A stretch of 64,000 nucleotides of DNA from Pontibacter vulgaris (GTDB taxonomy: Bacteria; Bacteroidota; Bacteroidia; Cytophagales; Hymenobacteraceae), in assembly GCF_022758145.1 (NCBI RefSeq), contig NZ_JAJVDH010000003.1:186001-250000 (forward strand), read 5' to 3'. This document shows, one piece after another, positions 1 to 10,506 of the stretch. The stretch's first letter is position 1, and each line of letters begins with the position of its first letter. Position numbers and translations under genes: made by a program. The notes under the pieces are model-generated. The model searched no databases. It was not told the origin of the DNA and saw only the letters and a list, made by a program, of their open reading frames with translations.

Positions 1-1730
1 AGGCAGCAGATACCACGCACAATAAGTTTTATAGGTACGCCTGCTTTAGAAGCTTTGTAAAACTCATCAATTACTTCCTTATCCTCCAGCGAGTTTATTT
101 TAATAACGATACCACTTTTCAGTCCTTTCTTAGCATTCCGCGCCTCATTCCGGATAAGCTCAATGAGTTGCTGGCGCATGCTGTTTGGCGATGTAAGCAG
201 GTACTTATACTCGTTAGGGCGTGAATGGCCTGTAATTACATTAAAGAATTCAGACACGTCGTGGGCGTATACTTCGTCGGTTGTCAGCAAACTCACATCG
301 GTATAAAGGCGGGCTGTTTGCTCGTTGTAGTTACCACTGCCAATGTGTACATAACGCGTAACCTTCTCTCCTTCTTTCCGGATGATCATCAGCATTTTTG
401 TATGTGTTTTATACTTGCTGATACCATAGATAACGAAACATCCGGCCTTTTCTAAACGCTCGCCTTCTTTAATATTACGCTCTTCATCAAAACGGGCTTT
501 TACCTCGAACAATACCGAAACGTGCTTTCCGTTTTCAGCAGCCTTCAGCAAAGCAGCAGTTACTCTTGACTGATCTGCCAGGCGGTAAATAGTTTGCTTA
601 ATACCAAGTACGTAAGGGTCTTCGGCGGCGCGCTCCAGCAGAGCTACTACAGGCTCCATGCTATTATACGGGTGGTGCAGCAACACATCGTGCTCCTTCA
701 GGTACTCAAACATATCCACGGTTTCGGCAGGAAGGCTTAGCGGCGTTACTGGTGGCGGTTGTTTAAAGCATCGTTCTTTGAACTGACGGTGGTTGATGAT
801 CTGCCAGAGCGAGCGCAGGTCTATCAGGCTGGCCATGGTGAAAACGTTGGCATTATCAATTACCCAACGCTCCTTCAAAATCTTCATCATCAAAGGCGAA
901 GGGTTCCGCTCTACCTCCATGCGCACCACACGGCCTTTCTTTCGCGTTCGCAGCTTTACCTTTATCTCCTGTACAAAATCAGCATCAATATCATCCGATT
1001 CTTCCAAAGTAAAGTCGCCGTTGCGGGTTATCCGAAACAGGTTTACCGATACGATCTCCACATTGCGGAAAAGCTTCTTGATCTTCCAGCGGATGATCTC
1101 CTCTATCGGTACAAAAATTATTTTATCCTTGCGGTTGATCTCATAGAAACGTGCCAGGTTACCCGGAATCTGTACAAACGTAACACGGTCCTGCGCTTTC
1201 TGCTCTTCGGTGGTGCGTGTAACCACGCCAAAGGTAAGCAGTTGATTCATCAGCAACGGGAAACCGTGGTAGTTATCGTACACCATGGGTGTAAGCAGCG
1301 GGAAGATCGTGTTCTTAAAGTATGAATCTACTTTTTTCTGCTCTATTTCAGTCAATTCTTCTACCTGCAGCACATCAAAGCCATGCTTCGAGAATAAGGG
1401 TTTCAGTTCGTTGCTATAGGTCAGGTACTGGTCGTTTACAAAACGGTGGGCATAATCGAGCAGCTTTTTACGGAAAGGTAATTCTCGCAAACCTGAATAA
1501 TCATGGCGCTCTTTACCATAATCGATATAGTTGTATAAACTGCCTACCCTGATCATGAAAAACTCATCCAGGTTAGAGGCTGTAATGGCCATGAATTTAA
1601 GCCTATCGAAAATGCTTTTGTTTGTATCGCGGGCCTGGTCAAGTACCCGGTAATTAAATCGCAGCCAGCTCAGGTCGCGGCTTATGTATTTACTTTTCTT
1701 TATCTGGTCAGAAACCTTATTGACAAGCAT
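1..1730 (-). CDS. ppk1: Polyphosphate kinase 1 (partial, C-terminus beyond window)
   Basis: Translating the minus strand from ATG at 1730 gives 576 codons open to the window edge; PPK1 proteins are about 690 residues, so roughly the last 110 are missing. Seen: the N-terminal SRDLSWLRFNYRVL signature, FEVKARFDEERNI, and YVHIGSGNYNEQTARLYTD, in which H462 matches the phosphorylated histidine of the family. PPK1 polymerises the gamma-phosphate of ATP into inorganic polyphosphate, usually at the inner membrane, and supports stress survival. It is divergent from the DUF5996 gene across a 366-bp gap. It carries only two copies of the window's AAGTATA word. Identity is secure. Confidence 0.95.
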   Translation of the reverse strand, partial: MLVNKVSDQIKKSKYISRDLSWLRFNYRVLDQARDTNKSIFDRLKFMAITASNLDEFFMIRVGSLYNYIDYGKERHDYSGLRELPFRKKLLDYAHRFVNDQYLTYSNELKPLFSKHGFDVLQVEELTEIEQKKVDSYFKNTIFPLLTPMVYDNYHGFPLLMNQLLTFGVVTRTTEEQKAQDRVTFVQIPGNLARFYEINRKDKIIFVPIEEIIRWKIKKLFRNVEIVSVNLFRITRNGDFTLEESDDIDADFVQEIKVKLRTRKKGRVVRMEVERNPSPLMMKILKERWVIDNANVFTMASLIDLRSLWQIINHRQFKERCFKQPPPVTPLSLPAETVDMFEYLKEHDVLLHHPYNSMEPVVALLERAAEDPYVLGIKQTIYRLADQSRVTAALLKAAENGKHVSVLFEVKARFDEERNIKEGERLEKAGCFVIYGISKYKTHTKMLMIIRKEGEKVTRYVHIGSGNYNEQTARLYTDVSLLTTDEVYAHDVSEFFNVITGHSRPNEYKYLLTSPNSMRQQLIELIRNEARNAKKGLKSGIVIKINSLEDKEVIDEFYKASKAGVPIKLIVRGICC

Positions 1731-2096
1731 GTTTTCAGGGTGTTAATCGGCAGCAATTTGCAATGCGGCTACCGCTTTGTGGTATGGGCTGTGTATACGT
1801 TTTTCGCCCAACTGCTAATATAATTTTTGTAACTGAAATTGAATAATTTTTCGTGTGATTAAGTATAAAATAATCCACACAGTTAACTGCATCGCCTATT
1901 TTCAGGATTGTTTTTTTTCTGGCATGGCGCTATACAGCTATTTTACTTACATGCTAAATTAGGTGCTTTGCACCATTTTTTGATACACATCATCAAAAAC
2001 AGCCAATTAATTACAGATATTATACAATAATACGTAAACCTATTTAATGCTTCCTCCAAATAAAGGAGCATTTTGGTACTTAATACTACTATCGCC
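1731..2096. other. Divergent intergenic region ppk1 / DUF5996 gene
   Basis: AT-rich gap holding the upstream regions of both divergent genes. I see one AAGTATA copy at 1861, a T-run near 1911-1918, and an AAAGGAG at 2062-2068 that could serve a TTG start at 2073 of the downstream gene. No convincing TAnnTTTG element on either strand, no hairpin of note and no coding potential. Confidence 0.5.
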
Positions 2097-3047
2097 ATGG
2101 CACCAGCAGTAACTCCTAACGATGATGTAGCCGTTGTGTTTCCGCCTTTACCATTAAAAGATTGGGAGCCAACCAAAGATACGCTGCATTTGTACCTGCA
2201 AATAATAGGCAAGATCAGGCTAAAACAAATGCCTCATCAAAATCACTGGTGGCATGTAACGTTATACCTTACCGCTAGGGGTTTAACTACCGGGCCCATA
2301 CCTTACAGGTTTTATACTTTCCAGATAGACTTTGATTTTATCTCGCATCAACTCATTATAGAAACAAGTTTAGGGACTACCGAAACCATAACACTGCACA
2401 ACGGCCTGAGTGTGGCGCAATTTTATACTTCTGTTTTCAGTGCTTTAACAGCACTGGGCATTAAGGTTGCCATACTTGCCAAACCCTACGATAACAAATG
2501 CGCAACTCCGTTTGCTGATGATCACGAGCATGCCACTTACGAACCGGAGCAGGTAACACGTTACTGGCGCATACTTGCTGTTATTGATGGCATTATGAAA
2601 GAGTTCAGCGGGCGCTTTTATGGCAAAACCTGCCCGGTACAACTTTACTGGCATCACTTCGACCTGGTAGTTACACGTTTTTCGGGCAAAGCGCTACCCA
2701 TACGCCCCGAAGCAAGTATAGTAGAAAAAGAGGCCTATTCGCATGAAGTAATCAGTTTTGGATTCTGGCCCGGCGACGAACAGGTCCGTTTTCCGGCTTT
2801 TTATTCTTATACTTTCCCTTCGCCCCACGGCCTGGACGAAGAACCATTATTACCTAGAGAAGCCGCCTGGGTAGACTCTAACGGCAGCCCGATGGCACTT
2901 TTAAAGTATGACGACATGCGCACGGCCGACAACCCCAAACAAGTTTTGCTAGACTTTATGGAAAGTGCTTACCATGCAGGCGCAAGCCTGGCGGGCTGGC
3001 CGGTAACTGAACTGCGGTCAAAGCCATTAGAAGAGCATGAAGTATAA
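2097..3047 (+). CDS. DUF5996 family protein
   Basis: About 316 residues, soluble, no signal peptide or membrane segment. The motifs PPLPLKDWEPTKDTLHLYLQ near the start, HWWHVTLYLTARGLTTGPIPY and a C-terminal region with many aromatic residues match DUF5996, a family of unknown function found in many bacteria. A TTG at 2073 would add 8 residues and has a purine-rich AAAGGAG 5 nt upstream, so the start is not certain; ATG 2097 is chosen because homologous sequence begins later. The stop codon lies inside an AAGTATAA word at 3040. It converges with the DUF486 gene. Confidence 0.75.
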   Translation: MAPAVTPNDDVAVVFPPLPLKDWEPTKDTLHLYLQIIGKIRLKQMPHQNHWWHVTLYLTARGLTTGPIPYRFYTFQIDFDFISHQLIIETSLGTTETITLHNGLSVAQFYTSVFSALTALGIKVAILAKPYDNKCATPFADDHEHATYEPEQVTRYWRILAVIDGIMKEFSGRFYGKTCPVQLYWHHFDLVVTRFSGKALPIRPEASIVEKEAYSHEVISFGFWPGDEQVRFPAFYSYTFPSPHGLDEEPLLPREAAWVDSNGSPMALLKYDDMRTADNPKQVLLDFMESAYHAGASLAGWPVTELRSKPLEEHEV

Positions 3048-3176
3048 AGTATAGTTTCACCTGCCTTAAACTTAGCTCCTATTAAAATCAGCTTATTAAC
3101 CACACACAATTACTTCCGGCTGTTCTCAGCAAATATTTATACTTCCTGAATTCAATTGCGGCTTAATTTTCAAGAT

Positions 3177-3506
3177 CTACCACTTCCTGAAAACAAAGAA
3201 TACGGCTAACAGAATCAGTATAAACCCTACTATATAATTCCATTTTACCTCTTCGCGCAGGTATAGCACCGAGAAGCCGATGAACACCACCAGCGTAATC
3301 ACCTCCTGTATTGTTTTAAGCTGAAAGGCTGTAAACTGGCCATGACCGATCCGGTTTGCAGGAACCTGAAAACAGTATTCAAAAAAAGCGATCAGCCAGC
3401 TGATAAGTATAACTTTCCAGAGTGTCACGTCTTTGTACTTCAGGTGGCCGTACCAGGCAAAGGTCATAAAAACATTGGAAATCAGTAGCAGTATAATGGT
3501 TTTCAT
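3177..3506 (-). CDS. DMT family protein (DUF486), small membrane protein
   Basis: 109 residues with four predicted membrane helices (about 1-20, 28-46, 66-84, 88-106), ending FRKW. The pattern MKTIILLLISNVFMTFAWY, then FEYCFQVPANRIG and a helix-2/3 loop FQLKTIQEVI, is that of DUF486, half-sized relatives of drug/metabolite transporters. Substrate unknown. It probably acts in the inner membrane as an oligomer, by analogy with small DMT proteins. Monocistronic by context. Confidence 0.82.
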   Translation of the reverse strand: MKTIILLLISNVFMTFAWYGHLKYKDVTLWKVILISWLIAFFEYCFQVPANRIGHGQFTAFQLKTIQEVITLVVFIGFSVLYLREEVKWNYIVGFILILLAVFFVFRKW

Positions 3507-3659
3507 ATTATTAAAGTATAAACCTTAAAGCTGCAAAATTTTGCCCGGAAGTATACATAAAACAGGTTGAAAATACACTACTATTCGCATGTGTTTATAC
3601 TTCTATTCTGGCATGATTCTCGTTAGCAGTTCACTATATACTATAACCCTATACTACCT

Positions 3660-4301
3660 ATGAAGAAAAATCTCCTTCTGGCACTAATTTTTATAACAAG
3701 TATCGGCTTGTTAAGCAGTTGCGAAACCCGTAATTCTACTTCGGAAGATAATTACATTGAAGTTATTGGCGAGTATGAGCAGCCCGCCCCCGATGCCGGT
3801 TACCGTTTAAACCTGTCGTATAACGGACCCATTAGCTTGCGCCCCAGGTTTCAGAAATGGGCCGATTCGTTGCAGCAGCAATTCCCAAGCATGACTAAAA
3901 TGAATGAAAATATCTTCCTGAATTATATGCCCGAACAAATGGGGAAAAACATAAACCGGAACATGTACCAGATTGGAGTTTCCTATAACCTGACCGTTTC
4001 TGATACTGCCTCTTACAACCGGATCACCCGCGAAGCCCTGAAGCGTAATATTCCTTTTAACCTGAATGTAACGGGCAGTTTTATAGAGCCAGGCAAGCGC
4101 CTTGCCGTTCAGAAAGAAATGCTTCAGAAAGCCATAGAAAATGCAAAATCAAAAATAGAGACACTTAAAGGCACTCCTGAAAAGAAGTATGTAATAGTAA
4201 GTATGGAGGAAATAGATAGCTCTGTACCATATAACCCTGAATATTATGATTTTAACAGGCGCATGGTAGCCCGCATTAAAGTAAAGGCCCGTTTGCAGTA
4301 A
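3660..4301 (+). CDS. SIMPL (DUF541)-like lipoprotein
   Basis: 213 residues. The N-terminus MKKNLLLALIFITSIGLLSSC is a lipoprotein signal with cysteine at 21. The mature part begins YIEVIGEYEQPAPDAGYRLN and has a helix rich in A, K and E (about 135-165) before a C-terminal strand ending RIKVKARLQ. This order (strand, helix of the form LQKAIENAKSKIETL, strand) resembles SIMPL/DUF541 periplasmic proteins. The assignment comes from pattern, not a clear signature, so function is left open. A terminator with AAGTATA in both stem arms follows at 4391-4422. Confidence 0.6.
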   Translation: MKKNLLLALIFITSIGLLSSCETRNSTSEDNYIEVIGEYEQPAPDAGYRLNLSYNGPISLRPRFQKWADSLQQQFPSMTKMNENIFLNYMPEQMGKNINRNMYQIGVSYNLTVSDTASYNRITREALKRNIPFNLNVTGSFIEPGKRLAVQKEMLQKAIENAKSKIETLKGTPEKKYVIVSMEEIDSSVPYNPEYYDFNRRMVARIKVKARLQ

Positions 4302-6577
<2,276 letters not shown>

Positions 6578-6597
6578 GTATAAAATAACAGTAATTG

Positions 6598-6636
6598 AAA
6601 AGCCGGCTATACTTTAAAGTATGGCCGGCTTTTTTA
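6598..6636 (+). terminator. gyrB rho-independent terminator built on the TATACTT word
   Basis: Left arm 6598-6615 (AAAAGCCGGC then TATACTTT) and right arm 6616-6633 (AAAGTATG then GCCGGCTTTT) form an 18-bp inverted repeat with a single G-T wobble, followed by a T-run. The central part is an inverted pair of the signature word (one arm AAGTATG). Confidence 0.88.
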
Positions 6637-6653
6637 TTGGCAAACTATAAGTA

Positions 6654-6794
6654 TTAATGCAGGAATAATGTATCTTCAGGATTAGTAAAATTAGGTAATA
6701 TACCTTCGCACATAGTGCAGATAAGCGTATGTTTTCGTTTATCCGTTAGTTCTCTGTAACCTGATTTAATAAAAAATGTATCTCTAAACTTCAT
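6654..6794 (-). CDS. Small hypothetical protein (46 aa) with a CxxC
   Basis: Minus-strand ORF from ATG at 6794 to TAA at 6654: starts MKFRDTFFIKSGYRELTDKR, contains CTMC and ends DTLFLH. The composition looks protein-like and there is no competing gene on either strand. It lies in the AT-rich island just past the gyrB terminator and is divergent to the small ORF at 6803. I recognise no family; the CxxC could bind metal. It may also be a remnant. Confidence 0.35.
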   Translation of the reverse strand: MKFRDTFFIKSGYRELTDKRKHTLICTMCEGILPNFTNPEDTLFLH

Positions 6795-6802
6795 GATTTT
6801 TT

Positions 6803-7018
6803 ATGCTTCTATTCTTAGGGTGCAAAGAATCCGAAGGAAGCTTAGAAGATGAATGTAAAGAATTCCTGTTCCCTGGACCTTTAAAAGGCGAGAAAGCAGA
6901 TATACAATTCATTTTACGTGTAATACATGCAGATTACTTGGAATATAAAGCCTGGGAAGTACTACATAAGCTCTGTGGAGGCTACATCGACAACTTTACA
7001 GTAGACTTGAGAATCTAG
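6803..7018 (+). CDS. Small hypothetical protein, possible lipoprotein or remnant
   Basis: 71 residues beginning MLLFLGCKESEGS, which looks like the tail of a lipoprotein signal (LFLGC) with its front missing: a TGA stop lies in frame just upstream, so no longer start exists. The rest is acidic and mixed, with no family I recognise. It is followed by two still shorter ORFs (7060-7140 and 7137-7178), which suggests a decayed gene. Confidence 0.3.
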   Translation: MLLFLGCKESEGSLEDECKEFLFPGPLKGEKADIQFILRVIHADYLEYKAWEVLHKLCGGYIDNFTVDLRI

Positions 7019-7059
7019 AAGGAAAAGCCTGAAACAACACCAAAAGAGCATTAAATAAT

Positions 7060-7140
7060 ATGAATCCAGCTGATGCACGCATCAAATCAGAGGCATTACA
7101 GGGCTTCTTCAGATTCTTCTCTGTAATTTTTAATAAATGA
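7060..7140 (+). CDS. Very short ORF (26 aa), doubtful
   Basis: ATG 7060 to TGA 7140 encodes MNPADARIKSEALQGFFRFF plus six residues. A 13-codon ORF (7137-7178) overlaps its stop by ATGA and ends one base before the GTG start of the AraC gene. Either a chain of tiny translated ORFs coupled to the regulator, or fragments of a frameshifted gene. No family recognised. Confidence 0.22.
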   Translation: MNPADARIKSEALQGFFRFFSVIFNK

Positions 7141-7178
7141 TCACAGAAACCAGTTTCCCGGAGAAGTCTCTCCAGTAG

Positions 7179-7934
7179 GTGTTAAAAGAATACTACTGCA
7201 TCCATATACAGAATGATAGTGTTATAAAGCACATACCTGTCATAGACGATTGCTGCTATGATTTTGTGTTCTTTGAAGAAATGGATGCCGACTTTCTTTA
7301 TGGAAGCAAGACAGAGTTCATTCCGATAAACAACCAAGTCTTCACCATTCATGGCCTAAAACCACCTTACAGAATTGCGATCAGGAACACACTTACATTT
7401 TTTGCCATCAAAGTACAGCCTTGGGTTAATTCTTATTTTTTCTCTAATGTAAAAACCAGAGGCGTGGTGGATTTGGCAAACGTAGATTCAAGCTTATTGG
7501 ATCTACATGAGGATTTATTCAAAGAACAACCTTTGGCCAGCCGGTATTCAATTGCAGATCTGTATATGCTAAATAAATGTATCAGGCTAACACCCACAAT
7601 GGAAGTTGTGAAATCACTTTGTGTTTACATTTATGACAAACAAGGAATTCTTACGGTTAATGACCTTAGCGCTGTTTTTAATAAATCCAGGCAATACCTG
7701 AACAAGGTTTTTAAGAAAGAGGTCATGTATAGCCTGAAGAAGTTTATCATTACGGTACGCATTCTTGCTTTGGTAAAACACAAGGTAAAAAATACCGAAC
7801 TATCCCTCACCCAGCTAAGCTATGAATTCGGATACTTTGATCAATCTCACTTTATTCGTGATTTTAAAAATGTTTGTGGTGTAACACCCCGTCATTATTT
7901 CAATAATATACCTGAGTTTGTACTTCGCCACTAA
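7179..7934 (+). CDS. AraC family transcriptional regulator
   Basis: 251 residues from GTG 7179. The C-terminal half has the paired helix-turn-helix of AraC proteins: LTVNDLSAVFNKSRQYLNKVFKK (about 160-182) and LSLTQLSYEFGYFDQSHFIRDFK with GVTPRHYF (about 209-242). The N-terminal half resembles the DUF6597-type ligand domain of Bacteroidota regulators; effector unknown. It sits 59 bp upstream of the serine hydrolase gene in the same orientation and may control it. AT-rich codon use and no AAGTATA copy set it apart from its neighbours, which suggests recent transfer. Confidence 0.88.
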   Translation: MLKEYYCIHIQNDSVIKHIPVIDDCCYDFVFFEEMDADFLYGSKTEFIPINNQVFTIHGLKPPYRIAIRNTLTFFAIKVQPWVNSYFFSNVKTRGVVDLANVDSSLLDLHEDLFKEQPLASRYSIADLYMLNKCIRLTPTMEVVKSLCVYIYDKQGILTVNDLSAVFNKSRQYLNKVFKKEVMYSLKKFIITVRILALVKHKVKNTELSLTQLSYEFGYFDQSHFIRDFKNVCGVTPRHYFNNIPEFVLRH

Positions 7935-7993
7935 AGTGGTTTCCATTTTTACAATTAAGAGCGCATAACTTGTTTTTCCTTTGCGAAAAAAAG

Positions 7994-9313
7994 ATGAGGT
8001 ATATTTTAACTTTATGTATTGCATTCACTTTCACGGGTTGTAGTCCACGTATTCACTCAGAATCGGATACCACTATCGCAGCAAAAGATTCATTGAGTAT
8101 CGTAAGCGATACTTATCTAGCCCGGCTTACCAAATTAGAAAAATTCAACGGTGTGGTGCTACTGGAAAAGAACGGGCACATCATCTTGAGAAAAGCTTAT
8201 AACATAGGCACAGACACCTCCTCGTCGCTTTTTGTAACTGAAAAAAGCCAGTTTGACTTGCGGTCAGTTGCAAAGTTGTTTGCGAAAGTAAGCCTGGTAA
8301 AACTAGAAAATGAAGGCAAGCTTAAAAGAACGGATCTGCTGGAGAGATACATTCCCGGTTTTCCGAATGGCGATAAAATAACCATCCAGCATCTTATGGA
8401 TAACCGCTCCGGTTTACCCAGAGAATTAGGAGCAAGCGTCAAGCATCCCATTGAGCTCACTGCTGATGAAGTGGTTGCCCTTGCTGCCAAAGAGGCTTTA
8501 GAGTTTTCCCCCGGTACTAAACAGCAGTACTCCAATGTTGGTTTTCAACTTTTGTACTACATAATTGGTCAGCTGCATGGGGGTTCCTTCTCGGGTTTTC
8601 TCGAGAACGCTTTTTTCTGGCCTTTAGGCATGAACCATTCAGGAGGTAACTTTGATGAAGATCTAGGTCGATTAACAGATTATGCCTACGGACATTACCT
8701 GAATGACGATAATAGCATTGTCTGTGAATGTTCGGTCCTGGAGAATGAAATGAAGATGGGGAATTTACATTCAACCGCAGATGATCTGGCCTTATTCCTG
8801 AAAAAGCTGGACCAACAGAATTATAAGTCAATAACCCATAATGGGAGCATTTCTCATGCCGGAGGAACCCGCGGGAAAAGGGCGTATGTAGAGAGAAACT
8901 TTGAAGACCAGTATACCATCATTTTTCTCGCTAATTACGATGCGCTTCCTTTTGAAAAGCTTGTACGTGATTTACAAAGTATCCTGAGAGGGCAAACAGT
9001 TAAAATGCCGGAAGCCATTGATCGTAAATCAGTTTACATTTCACCTGCTATTCTTAAGAAATATGAAGGGACTTATGATCTTGTAGATGCTGGTCACCTA
9101 ACGCTGACCATAAAACTTGAAAATGATAGTCTATATGTATATCAAAAAGGTATCAATAACGGAGTATTATATCCCGAAAATGAGAATACATTCTTCTCAG
9201 ATAAAACATCTGAAGAGTCTATCAGATTTGTAGAAGATAAACCAGGAGAGTATTTTATACTAATGGATTTTCAAGGTGTGCAATGGAAAGGAATCAAGAC
9301 ATATGGGAATTAA
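7994..9313 (+). CDS. Serine hydrolase, beta-lactamase class C family lipoprotein
   Basis: 439 residues from ATG 7994 (MRYILTLCIAFTFTGC), a lipoprotein signal with cysteine at about 16; an upstream start at 7970 would bury this signal. The class C / penicillin-binding fold is shown by S-V-A-K in DLRSVAKLFAK (SxxK nucleophile), YSN in KQQYSNVGFQ, and HAGG near the end of the catalytic domain. About 110 C-terminal residues form a lipocalin-like tail. Such proteins are often D-aminopeptidases or esterases rather than resistance enzymes; substrate unknown. AT-rich and free of AAGTATA, like the AraC gene before it. Confidence 0.88.
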   Translation: MRYILTLCIAFTFTGCSPRIHSESDTTIAAKDSLSIVSDTYLARLTKLEKFNGVVLLEKNGHIILRKAYNIGTDTSSSLFVTEKSQFDLRSVAKLFAKVSLVKLENEGKLKRTDLLERYIPGFPNGDKITIQHLMDNRSGLPRELGASVKHPIELTADEVVALAAKEALEFSPGTKQQYSNVGFQLLYYIIGQLHGGSFSGFLENAFFWPLGMNHSGGNFDEDLGRLTDYAYGHYLNDDNSIVCECSVLENEMKMGNLHSTADDLALFLKKLDQQNYKSITHNGSISHAGGTRGKRAYVERNFEDQYTIIFLANYDALPFEKLVRDLQSILRGQTVKMPEAIDRKSVYISPAILKKYEGTYDLVDAGHLTLTIKLENDSLYVYQKGINNGVLYPENENTFFSDKTSEESIRFVEDKPGEYFILMDFQGVQWKGIKTYGN

Positions 9314-9320
9314 CGCTTGC

Positions 9321-9488
9321 CAATAACGCCGTTGCAGTAGACACTCGGGTAATTGAATCAGACTTAATTGAAGGTAAAAGTATTGTCATATGGAGTTAAA
9401 TATGGTTTGACAAAATAGCATCAGAGAACATGGTATAAAAGCCATACTTCGGCTACGCCTCGTCTGCCTTTTATACAAGACGTTATCA
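9321..9488. repeat. attC-like imperfect inverted repeat
   Basis: Outer arms ATAACG (9323-9328) and CGTTAT (9481-9486) pair, continuing inward as CCGTTGCAG against TATACAAGA with unpaired bases. A second perfect stem, GTATAAAAG / CTTTTATAC, flanks a GC-rich loop with CTTCGGCTACGCC. The nested, bulged layout and the TAACG...CGTTA ends resemble the attC-like elements next to accessory genes in Bacteroidota. No integrase is present. Judged by eye. Confidence 0.4.
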
Positions 9489-9538
9489 CTTATACTTTGC
9501 TGTATTTTAATACCCAATCAAAGAGGCAATAACTTTAA

Positions 9539-9585
9539 AAACAGGATACACCATTCAGTTTAAAGTGTATTCTGTTTCTTTGTTT
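9539..9585. terminator. Hairpin, probable terminator
   Basis: 13-bp stem, 9539-9551 against 9565-9577, with one G-T pair, followed by a T-rich tract. It sits between the island and the hemerythrin gene and would stop rightward transcription leaving the island. Confidence 0.5.
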
Positions 9586-9754
9586 TAATCAGAACGATAG
9601 CCAAGTAAACCCCATCATTTCTGCTTAACATATTAACACAACTATACACTTTCTTTCTTTCCCATCCATTTTTCATTACTACCAGGTAATCAGATAGTTC
9701 GTAATATAAAGTACTCTGTTTAAGAGGTTTATTTATCTACTAAAGTATAAAACT

Positions 9755-10318
9755 ATGAAATATCCGGTTTTAGTAATGACTATAGTGCTGACAGCATCAC
9801 TTTCCTTACAAGCTCAAAATCATAAAGACAGCACGCATTTAAAACAACCCAAAGAGAAAAAAACTGCTACTGCTATGAAATTTCAAATTCCCAAATCTTT
9901 GAAAGCGGAGCATGAAGAGCTTCATCAGAATTTAGAAAAGTTTACCAGATTGCCTGGTAAAACCGGTGTGGCCGCTAAATCTGTTGCTAAAATGCTGCAT
10001 CCCCATTTTGTGAAAGAAGAAGAGTATGCACTACCGCCTCTTGGCTTACTCCCTGCTCTGGCAAAAGGACAGGCTCCTGCCGATGCAAAAGCTGCTATTG
10101 CCATGTCTGAAAAACTAAAACAGGAATTCCAGCAAATGCTTAAAGAACACCAGCAGATAGTAACTACTTTAGAAGCTTTAAATAAAGCTGCCACAGACGA
10201 AAAACATTCGGAAGTTGTCCGTTTTACCGAAGCCTTAAAACTACACGCACAAACAGAAGAAGAAGTGCTATATCCTACCGCCATTTTAATAGGCGAATAC
10301 CTTAAACTCAAGCAATAG
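9755..10318 (+). CDS. Exported hemerythrin-domain (HHE) protein
   Basis: 187 residues. An N-terminal signal MKYPVLVMTIVLTASLSLQAQ, then a Lys/Thr-rich linker (22-45) and one four-helix hemerythrin domain (about 46-185). Likely di-iron ligands are visible in order: AEHEELHQ, HPHFVKEEEYA, LKEHQQIV and HAQTEEEVLYP. Hemerythrins bind O2, NO or iron; most bacterial HHE proteins are cytosolic, so a secreted one is less usual. It stands alone, 188 bp before the SCO operon, with an AAGTATAAA word just upstream of its ATG. Confidence 0.85.
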   Translation: MKYPVLVMTIVLTASLSLQAQNHKDSTHLKQPKEKKTATAMKFQIPKSLKAEHEELHQNLEKFTRLPGKTGVAAKSVAKMLHPHFVKEEEYALPPLGLLPALAKGQAPADAKAAIAMSEKLKQEFQQMLKEHQQIVTTLEALNKAATDEKHSEVVRFTEALKLHAQTEEEVLYPTAILIGEYLKLKQ

Positions 10319-10475
10319 TAATCTATATAGTTGCTCCCGGCCTAATCCGCGCCATTATAATCATCTTGGGTACTGAGCCTGAGTTCCATTGGCATGCCCA
10401 AACCTTTACAAAATAAACATGCAAGGTAAAATAGCTATAGTATAAAGTTCTTTTACAACTCAGCATCTTATACCT

Positions 10476-10483
10476 TACCTTTG
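10476..10483 (+). promoter_or_regulatory. -7 element TACCTTTG of the SCO operon
   Basis: Matches the Bacteroidota housekeeping -7 box TAnnTTTG and lies 23 bp before the ATG at 10507, which supports that start over the GTG at 10486 just downstream of the box. The -33 region is only T-rich, so the call is moderate. Confidence 0.55.
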
Positions 10484-10506
10484 CAGTGCAGATCAATCAG
10501 CTACTC

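Larger units (their letters stand above)
9314..9754. other. Intergenic region closing the AT-rich island
   Basis: Contains the attC-like inverted repeat (9321-9488), the first AAGTATA-class word seen since gyrB (TATACTT near 9490), a hairpin at 9539-9577, and the upstream region of the hemerythrin gene with AAGTATAAA at about 9744, eight bases before its ATG. No coding potential. Confidence 0.5.

Noticed and set aside
759-1325. 188-codon plus-strand ORF opposite ppk1
   Set aside because: The minus strand encodes well-conserved PPK1; this is a shadow frame.
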